Assembly (NCBI GenBank): GCA_964555285.1
Contig: CAZKRM010000012.1
Span: 1 to 64,000, forward strand
DNA: 64,000 bases
Source of the DNA: JBBIQV01 sp964555285
Lineage (GTDB): Bacteria; Nitrospirota; Nitrospiria; Nitrospirales; Nitrospiraceae
Direction: 5' to 3'
Numbering within the stretch: position 1 is the first letter of the stretch; every line of letters begins with the position of its first letter. Shown piece by piece: positions 58,610-64,000 of the stretch. The notes beneath the pieces were generated by a model. That model saw only the letters and a list, made by a program, of their open reading frames with translations, made no database searches and was not told the DNA's origin. Position numbers and translations under genes: made by a program.

Positions 58610-59865
58610 ACTGGTGAACAGAAAAACGCCATGCTGGCGTAGGTCACAGTGGAATTATACTGATCGGTGATCCCGCGGTCGTAGCGCAACACCTCTCCCT
58701 TTTCCGCTTGAATCAACCGCAACAATGAATAGATCGGCGAGAAGCCGGAGATCCGGCGCTGGTCGTTCTCTTTCTGGATGTAGGCCGCGAACTCGTCCGG
58801 CTTGAGTTCTTCCACGGGCTTGAGCATTTCCAAATCGCACTGCATCGATCGATGGAACGAGAAGTCGGTCGGCGGGGCCGAGTCGCCGTACCGCATGCCG
58901 AGATGCGCCAGTTCGGCCCCGGCGATCACACAGTAGTCCCGGCCTGACTCGACCAGCACAGTCCGCAGCCCGGTCAGAAATTGTTCAACGGATTGGCGAA
59001 CGGCTTCATCTCGAAGACTCGATGCCGAGAAGGACGTCAGGATCGGCACAATCGTGATCCGCTTCTTCGAGCCCACCAGATGCTGGAGAAACGGCAGTTG
59101 GAATTCAATCGCATGCTCGGCTTGATGACAGAGATCCTCCGCAAAGAACTGCGGCATCTGAGCCTTGAGCGCCCCGACAATTGCCTGATCTGTGGCGACC
59201 ACGCCGAGCGGCGTCTCGAAATCCTTGTCCGTGACGGCGAATAGATGGTCCAATCCGGCGTGTGCGGTGCCGACGATCACGAACAGGTCCGGTGCCTCCG
59301 CTTCTTGCAGTTCTTTGTACGCCCAGGCATAGACAGGGCCGGCTTGCTTGAGATCGTACGTCGGGGCAACAAGGCCCTTGATCTTCTTGCCGCGATCCTC
59401 CGATGCCTTGATCTCAGGCCCTTCTTTCGACGAAAAGAAGCCGTCGAGTTGTTTTCTGAGCTTGGCCGCGTCCGCTTCGTAGCTACGTCCGGCAAACGCG
59501 GCCTTCCGAAGCGGGCTTTGTCGATATTCGTTCTGGGCCTGCTGCTGCGCCGCTTCGGCCCGATCGCCTTCCAGAAAGAGTTTCTGGTCGAGATCCACTA
59601 CAAGCTGTTCGACCTTATTCGGCGTCAGGAACTCGCCGAAGCGCTTCAAGTAGAGAGCGCCGATTTCCTGAATGGAGTGTTCTCCGTCGAAATGTTGGAC
59701 GATAAAAAAGTAGTTGAGCGGCAGGACGAGCTTATCCTTGCTCAGTCCTGTCGGGTCCCAGAGCACGATGTACTGCTCCTCCCCTTCCTTGATAGGAGAG
59801 AACTGAAGATTGCGCAGCACCGGGTACTGCTTGGGATCTTTGATAGTCGGTGTTGTCCGATTCAT
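58606..59865 (-). CDS. AmmeMemoRadiSam system protein B (Memo-like)
   Basis: A 419-residue protein. The C-terminal 300 residues are a Memo domain: KIKGLVAPTYDLKQAGPVYA, LFVIVGTAHAGLDHLFAVTD, HQAEHAIEFQLPFLQHLVGS, CVIAGAELAHLGMRYGD. In Memo1 a metal site is made by three histidines, an aspartate and a cysteine; here HAG, HAIEFQLPF and the HLG histidine are present. The N-terminal 110 residues are extra (LPLNYFFIVQHFDGEHSIQE). The last residues CSPV are absent from the duplicated fragments and derive from contact with the FadL fragment. It is the distal gene of the membrane cluster upstream (59929-64000). Confidence 0.85.
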   Translation of the reverse strand: MNRTTPTIKDPKQYPVLRNLQFSPIKEGEEQYIVLWDPTGLSKDKLVLPLNYFFIVQHFDGEHSIQEIGALYLKRFGEFLTPNKVEQLVVDLDQKLFLEGDRAEAAQQQAQNEYRQSPLRKAAFAGRSYEADAAKLRKQLDGFFSSKEGPEIKASEDRGKKIKGLVAPTYDLKQAGPVYAWAYKELQEAEAPDLFVIVGTAHAGLDHLFAVTDKDFETPLGVVATDQAIVGALKAQMPQFFAEDLCHQAEHAIEFQLPFLQHLVGSKKRITIVPILTSFSASSLRDEAVRQSVEQFLTGLRTVLVESGRDYCVIAGAELAHLGMRYGDSAPPTDFSFHRSMQCDLEMLKPVEELKPDEFAAYIQKENDQRRISGFSPIYSLLRLIQAEKGEVLRYDRGITDQYNSTVTYASMAFFCSPV

Positions 59866-59928
59866 GGCTACCCGCGCCCCATTCTAACGGAGCGTTTCGC
59901 GAAGCTGCAACGGCAATTCAGCGAAAGG

Positions 59929-60681
59929 CTAATGCTCTTCAGGCGGCCGGCTGCCTGATCGACGGCTCAGGATCACGAGTGTCGCGATGGTGATCGCGAG
60001 GAGCCACAGAGTTGGACGGCCATAGGAGGCATCGGAGAATTCGATCAGGTCCGTCAGGCGGCCGATCAGCAGCGACATACGAGCCATCACCGTGTAGCCG
60101 AACGCGGCGCCGAAGGCGATCATGAGGAAAAGAATTCCAGTGCGTGCCACAGCCTTGCCTGGTCCCGTGTGCTCGACGGAAAAGAAGAAGTAGAACAGGA
60201 CGGAACTGACGCCGACCAAGATGATGATCGTGTTCAGACTGCCGGCAGGGTTCAGGAGGTTCCAGGTAAAGGTAAGGCCCTCCCCCGGCACGAGCATCAG
60301 CAGCGGGCGGACCGTGTCCTCGATCTGCTTGAGGATGTACGACGAAATCACGCGCGGGATGGCTAAGCCGGACCCGACTCCGACGATGAAGGCGAAGGCG
60401 TAGCGGGACAGCCAGGCAGCTTTGGGCACATAGCGCGTGAGCATCAGCATGCCGATGGCGACCGGGATCGACAGGGCCCACTCCCCGTTCTCGACGATCG
60501 GCTTCCAGATGAGATGCACGATCACGGTGTCGTAGGTCTTGACGATGGTATAGCCGACCGACACGCCGACGTAGAGGTTCTCCGCCAGCTTGAACAGCGG
60601 GTTGTCTTTGTAGAGAAACGAGAAGATGAAGAGGGTCAACCCCGTCGCCACCCACGCGCCGATGATCGTTTCAGCCAGCAC
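59929..60681 (-). CDS. Multi-pass membrane protein of unknown function
   Basis: A 250-residue inner-membrane protein with about seven or eight hydrophobic spans, for example IIGAWVATGLTLFIFSFLY, LSIPVAIGMLMLTRYVP, YAFAFIVGVGSGLAIPRV and NTIIILVGVSSVLFYFFFSV. The start is GTG 60679-60681. No named family is recognised. It belongs to a leftward cluster of membrane proteins that ends in the Memo-like gene (64 bp downstream). Confidence 0.75.
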   Translation of the reverse strand: MLAETIIGAWVATGLTLFIFSFLYKDNPLFKLAENLYVGVSVGYTIVKTYDTVIVHLIWKPIVENGEWALSIPVAIGMLMLTRYVPKAAWLSRYAFAFIVGVGSGLAIPRVISSYILKQIEDTVRPLLMLVPGEGLTFTWNLLNPAGSLNTIIILVGVSSVLFYFFFSVEHTGPGKAVARTGILFLMIAFGAAFGYTVMARMSLLIGRLTDLIEFSDASYGRPTLWLLAITIATLVILSRRSGSRPPEEH

Positions 60682-60732
60682 TAGATTATCCTTTACACTC
60701 TGAAATCAACATCCGCCTCCCCAACTCAACTG

Positions 60733-60822
60733 GTGGCCTGGATGAGTCCCCAACTGCGCGCGTCCAACGAGGTCCTTCCGAGGGCGCGCGTTGTGCGAGC
60801 ACAGGGGACTCATCCAGGCCAC
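60733..60822. repeat. Variable-arm hairpin element, copy B
   Basis: A perfect 19-bp inverted repeat GTGGCCTGGATGAGTCCCC (60733-60751; complement 60804-60822) encloses a 52-base core about 80 percent identical to the core of copy A (13077-13128). It begins 1 bp after the stop codon of the gene 60824-61660, as copy A stands just after glyS. Confidence 0.75.
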
Positions 60823-60823
60823 T

Positions 60824-61660
60824 TTATCCCCCCTGCTGCTTGGCCGCCTGGCGCAACGACAGATAGAACATATTGCACATGATGACGAGCACGATGATGG
60901 CGAGATGGGTGGCCGACTGCGCATCCATCCCTGCGACGGCCTTGCCCTTCCGGCCGATGAGGCTTTCGTATTCCGCTGCACCGCGCAAGCCGCCGATCAG
61001 GCCGTTGATCTGGCCGCTTCGCAACAGCGGGTAGAGCCCCGGCGCCATCACACCGGTGCAGCCGCCGCCGAGCTCGAACTTGTATTTGTCCTTGCCGAAC
61101 ACATACCACGCTTCGACGCCGGGATTGCCGGCGCCCAGGCTGATGGCGTAGTTCACGTCGCGCAGGTTGGTGATGCCTTGGAGCACCGGCAGTCCCTTGG
61201 TGGGCTTGCCGTTGTAGTCGGCTGGAAACGCGCCGTAGAGGTCCTGTCCCATATTGATGATGACGGCGCTGCCGCCGGGACTCCATCCGAGGAACACATA
61301 ATCCTTCCCACTCTCCTTGCCCATCTCGCGGGCGACTTGTGTGATGACCTGGTCGGCCATGCCGGTGCCGGACACCCAGAGCGTCATCGCGATGACACGC
61401 AAGTTCTTTCTGAAGGCATGACGGAGCAATGCAATCGACTGGGGATGAAGTTCCGGCTTCGACGCCGGATCGAAGTCCAGCGAGAGCAGGAACACGGAGC
61501 CCTCTGGCAGCGCCTCGATGTAGTCATACACCCCGCGCACCTCCGGCGAAATCTTGATGGGCAAGCCGACCGGATAGAGCAGCGGCAACAGCGTGCAGAG
61601 GCCGATCACCAAGAAGATGATCCGCCGGTCGATCTTCAACATGCGCTCAGCGAAAGTCAT
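60824..61660 (-). CDS. Membrane-anchored protein with periplasmic domain, unknown function
   Basis: A 278-residue protein with a hydrophobic span near the N-terminus (IIFLVIGLCTLLPLLYPVGL) and one near the C-terminus (HLAIIVLVIMCNMFYLSLRQ), enclosing a domain of about 210 residues: VYDYIEALPEGSVFLLSLDF, DYVFLGWSPGGSAVIINMGQ, NYAISLGAGNPGVEAWYVFG, FELGGGCTGVMAPGLYPLLR. It resembles no enzyme I know; the alternation suggests an alpha/beta fold. It lies between two other membrane-protein genes in the cluster. Confidence 0.75.
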   Translation of the reverse strand: MTFAERMLKIDRRIIFLVIGLCTLLPLLYPVGLPIKISPEVRGVYDYIEALPEGSVFLLSLDFDPASKPELHPQSIALLRHAFRKNLRVIAMTLWVSGTGMADQVITQVAREMGKESGKDYVFLGWSPGGSAVIINMGQDLYGAFPADYNGKPTKGLPVLQGITNLRDVNYAISLGAGNPGVEAWYVFGKDKYKFELGGGCTGVMAPGLYPLLRSGQINGLIGGLRGAAEYESLIGRKGKAVAGMDAQSATHLAIIVLVIMCNMFYLSLRQAAKQQGG

Positions 61661-61688
61661 GACCACAACACCCCTAACCCCTTACTCA

Positions 61689-62339
61689 TCACTCCTTACC
61701 TCCCCCCAGATACGACCGCTCGACGCCGAAGATGATCTTGAAGGACAACGCCACAGTGCCGAGGCTGACACCGATCAGAATGGCTCGCCGCACCGACGCA
61801 TTCAGCACGTTCAAGATCCATTGGGACACGTCGCCGCTCAGGGGTAACAGATACTCGCCCAAAGGCACGCGCCCCATCATGACGATGACCGCCGCCACCA
61901 ACAGCACCGCCGCTTCCCGACTCCTCGCGCGGAAAGAGCGGTAGGCGGCGGAGGCGATGAAGAACGCGAGGATGGCGAACATGGTGCCCTGCAGCGGCAC
62001 CATCATAAAGTTGTAGATCCAGCCGAAGGCCGTCATGGTGCCGTCCACGGCTTCTTTTCCGTTCGCCCACAGGCCGACCGCAATGGTGCCGAGCATGCCG
62101 GCGTAGAGCACGAAACTGTAGCCCCATCCCGCTTCCTTGCGCCGGATTCTGACGGCGTGGACGTGGAACAGGCTGCTGACGCCCAGAATCAGTGCAAACC
62201 CGCCGATGATCTGGAGCCACTTGGTGACGGAGGTGAGCAACTGCTCCGATGCCGGGTGCGGCACATAGTATTGCGCCGCGAACACCAAGCCTGTGATCAG
62301 CGTGATCAGGAGCGGGACCTGCCGGCGGAGAAAGATCAT
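61689..62339 (-). CDS. Multi-pass membrane protein of unknown function
   Basis: A 216-residue protein starting at ATG 62337-62339 (MIFLRRQVPLLITLITGLVF), overlapping the upstream stop by 4 bp. It has five to six hydrophobic spans, for example QIIGGFALILGVSSLFHVHA, GYSFVLYAGMLGTIAVGLWA, VPLQGTMFAILAFFIASAAY and EAAVLLVAAVIVMMGRVPLG. No named family is recognised. It is coupled to the DUF6754-type gene. Confidence 0.75.
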   Translation of the reverse strand: MIFLRRQVPLLITLITGLVFAAQYYVPHPASEQLLTSVTKWLQIIGGFALILGVSSLFHVHAVRIRRKEAGWGYSFVLYAGMLGTIAVGLWANGKEAVDGTMTAFGWIYNFMMVPLQGTMFAILAFFIASAAYRSFRARSREAAVLLVAAVIVMMGRVPLGEYLLPLSGDVSQWILNVLNASVRRAILIGVSLGTVALSFKIIFGVERSYLGGGKE

Positions 62340-63598
62340 TTCACGTCCTTGAACACATCCAAAAACAACTGTGGCCACTGCGCGTCGAGCATGACACCGA
62401 CGGTGGCAAGCATGGTGCCGATGCCGAGGACGCACAGGATGAGCGCCTTGCCGATGTCCTGTCCGCGCAGCGTGCCGACCTGAATGGGTTCTCTGGAGAG
62501 ATAGGCGCTGGCGGCATAGAGCTCTTCCCCGATCAAGGTGTAGTCGCAGGTGGTGACGAAGAACGGAAGCTGGTGATCGGAGTCCGTCCCGGCGATTTGG
62601 ATCGCACCCGTGCTCGCGCCCGTTTCAGTCAGCAGCAACGATTCGGCGAAGTAGGCGCCCATAAAAAAGTTCGCCGCCGGCTTCTTTCGGAGCATGATGC
62701 CGTCCACCGCCGCGGTGTAGCTGAACTGGTCGGTGGTGATGAAGAAGTTGGAATCCTCCTTGAACATGTCCGGCTTGCCCGCTTCGAGATAGGCCTGTTT
62801 GGTGATTTCCTGACAGACCGCCATGGTGATGGGGTCACGATGGGGCACGACCAGGTCGGTTTCATAGGCAGCCGCGCGCTTGGCGACCCGTCCAAGGATC
62901 ACCGCCGCCGCGATCGTGGAGGGATCGCTCATGTCGTGGGCGCCGGTGAGATACAGGATCGGCTTGCCTAGCTCGGTGGCGCGGCCGATGGCTTCATCCA
63001 CGGCATCGAGGCCGGGAATGCGGCGTAAGAATATCTCCCGTTTCTTAGCCGTCCCGATGGCGTAGAACACGATGCCGCCGAAGAGGAGCGCCAATACAAG
63101 GTTATTGATTTGGTTCCAGTTCATCCAGTTCGGTTGTGGCGTGGCCTGGACCGGTGCAGTGACCGCGCGATCTTCGCCGGAGACCGCCGCGACGGTCACG
63201 GTGTATGTGGTCCCGTCCGTGAGTCCGATGCCCTTCCCATTCCTGATCGTGAACTGGTGCATGTCGGGCCGGTCCGGCCTCGTCCACCAAGGCCACTTGG
63301 ACTCGCGCACGTAGTGCGTATCGGCGGGGAACTCCGTGACGACTTTCATCGCGGCCGGGTCTGTCATGCCGGCACCCTCGCTGAGCAGGATTTGGTATTT
63401 GGCGGATGCGCTGTCGTAGGGAGCAGGCATCCAGAGGATCGTCAGGCTGCCGCCGCCGTCGCTCGGCGTATCGAAGGCGTGAAGACCTTGCGGGGGTGTG
63501 AGCGTCGTTTGAGCAAACGCCGGCGAGACAGACAGACACAGAGCAGCGGCTAGCGGCAGAATACCCCCGCATGCTGAACGAGCCTTGTCACGTTTCAC
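62336..63598 (-). CDS. DUF6754-type membrane protein with fibronectin III-like N-terminus
   Basis: A 420-residue protein starting at GTG 63596-63598 (AAGGGG six bases upstream). A signal peptide (ILPLAAALCLSVSPAFA) leads into a fibronectin type III-like domain (LTILWMPAPYDSASAKYQIL, GLTDGTTYTVTVAAVSGED). A membrane span (QINNLVLALLFGGIVFYAIG) precedes a cytosolic alpha/beta domain (IPGLDAVDEAIGRATELGKP, ILYLTGAHDMSDPSTIAAAV, TTCDYTLIGEELYAASAYLS), and a C-terminal span ends it (IGKALILCVLGIGTMLATVG). I assign DUF6754 from memory of this layout. Function is unknown. Confidence 0.75.
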   Translation of the reverse strand: MKRDKARSACGGILPLAAALCLSVSPAFAQTTLTPPQGLHAFDTPSDGGGSLTILWMPAPYDSASAKYQILLSEGAGMTDPAAMKVVTEFPADTHYVRESKWPWWTRPDRPDMHQFTIRNGKGIGLTDGTTYTVTVAAVSGEDRAVTAPVQATPQPNWMNWNQINNLVLALLFGGIVFYAIGTAKKREIFLRRIPGLDAVDEAIGRATELGKPILYLTGAHDMSDPSTIAAAVILGRVAKRAAAYETDLVVPHRDPITMAVCQEITKQAYLEAGKPDMFKEDSNFFITTDQFSYTAAVDGIMLRKKPAANFFMGAYFAESLLLTETGASTGAIQIAGTDSDHQLPFFVTTCDYTLIGEELYAASAYLSREPIQVGTLRGQDIGKALILCVLGIGTMLATVGVMLDAQWPQLFLDVFKDVK

Positions 63599-63624
63599 GC
63601 CTAACCCCTTACGCCTCACGCGTC

Positions 63625-64000
63625 TTAGGCTCCCTCGATCAGTTCGATATTGGCGCGCGGAATCATCGTTCGGCTGCCGTCTGCAAAGCGGACTTCCAAC
63701 ACGCGCACGTCGCTCTCGGTCGGAATCTTCTGGAGATCGGACGGGAGGCGAGACACTTCACCGATTTTTCCGAACAACGGGTCTCTGATAATACGGACCT
63801 GGTCGCCGATTCGAATGCCTTCCCGCTGCGACGTGGCAGCCGTTCCCCCATCGCCGGCGGAGCTTCCCACTGTAGGGATGATGATCTCCGGCCTGATCAC
63901 GCCGGCCCGAATTTGCGTGGCGCCTGAAATAGCCGCCTTCTGTCCTGCATGAGCAGACAGCAGCTTGAATGTTTTGCTCGCCATCGGGATGGTGCCGAAC
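63625..64000 (-). CDS. KOW-like domain protein, 5' end possibly outside window
   Basis: The frame is open to the window edge (FGTIP precedes the first visible ATG 63982-63984), so the gene probably begins beyond 64000 and only the last 125 residues are seen. The visible part is a linker (AGQKAAISGATQIRAGVIRP) and a small SH3/KOW-like domain: GIRIGDQVRIIRDPLFGKIG, EVSRLPSDLQKIPTESDVR, LEVRFADGSRTMIPRANIEL. Such a domain mediates protein or RNA contacts. It heads the membrane cluster to the left. Confidence 0.6.
   Translation of the reverse strand, partial: FGTIPMASKTFKLLSAHAGQKAAISGATQIRAGVIRPEIIIPTVGSSAGDGGTAATSQREGIRIGDQVRIIRDPLFGKIGEVSRLPSDLQKIPTESDVRVLEVRFADGSRTMIPRANIELIEGA

Overview
The window reads as chromosomal DNA of a GC-rich Gram-negative bacterium, most likely a Nitrospira-type organism (Nitrospirota). 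This is an inference from gene content: a two-domain copper nitrite reductase beside a Crp/Fnr regulator, a HdrB-like CCG protein, SdhB, pyruvate phosphate dikinase, a single-chain transketolase, two-subunit glycyl-tRNA synthetase, FadL/TraT/PilZ/AsmA envelope genes, and dense small palindromic repeats. No rRNA, tRNA or CRISPR array was seen.

Layout. (1) 1-3656: an array of small leftward gene cassettes separated by attC-like sites (methyltransferase, a small unknown protein, a TumE-type toxin-antitoxin pair, a ParE-type pair, a DUF4242 protein). It looks like an integron cassette array without a visible integrase. (2) 3657-16296: two paralogous secreted proteins, then a leftward block ppdK-ribD-esterase-MFS-small membrane protein-ribE, interrupted by a 187-bp MITE-like palindrome, and glyQ-glyS. 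(3) 16528-29748: Rrf2 regulator and DUF2061 protein, antiporter, transketolase, Crp/Fnr, nirK, an outer-membrane-like protein, a solute-binding protein, a haem c protein, cupin/HdrB-like pair, and an HDOD protein translationally coupled to SthA. (4) 30012-37115: a large MalT/BTAD-like regulator, then remains of a diversity-generating retroelement (DGR): a DUF1566 target with a variable 3' end, a GC-rich hairpin, avd, a second truncated target with a second variable region and hairpin, and a FadL pseudogene. No reverse transcriptase or template repeat is in the window. (5) 37307-52631: TPR/2OG-oxygenase-like protein, PilZ protein, an MqsA/DUF4258 pair, then sdhB-archease-rtcB (rtcB carries a 504-residue intein), Xaa-Pro peptidase, a giant AsmA-like protein, an MFS permease and a cyclophilin. 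(6) 52735-58609: toxin-antitoxin modules (PIN/RHH, HicAB, HigBA, MazF-like) among gene debris: a RAYT transposase remnant, an IS3-type orfA fragment, an FG-GAP fragment, FadL and MEMO C-terminal fragments and a (GAGT)9 microsatellite. (7) 58606-64000: a leftward cluster of a KOW-like protein, a DUF6754-type protein, three multi-pass or anchored membrane proteins and a Memo-like protein, function unknown.

Main points for follow-up: the DGR footprint at 34531-35712, where the two variable regions differ mostly at codon positions 1 and 2 of NNY codons; the cassette array at 444-3656; and a family of hairpin elements at 13055-13150 and 60733-60822 with a conserved core but copy-specific, perfectly self-complementary arms, each lying directly after a stop codon.
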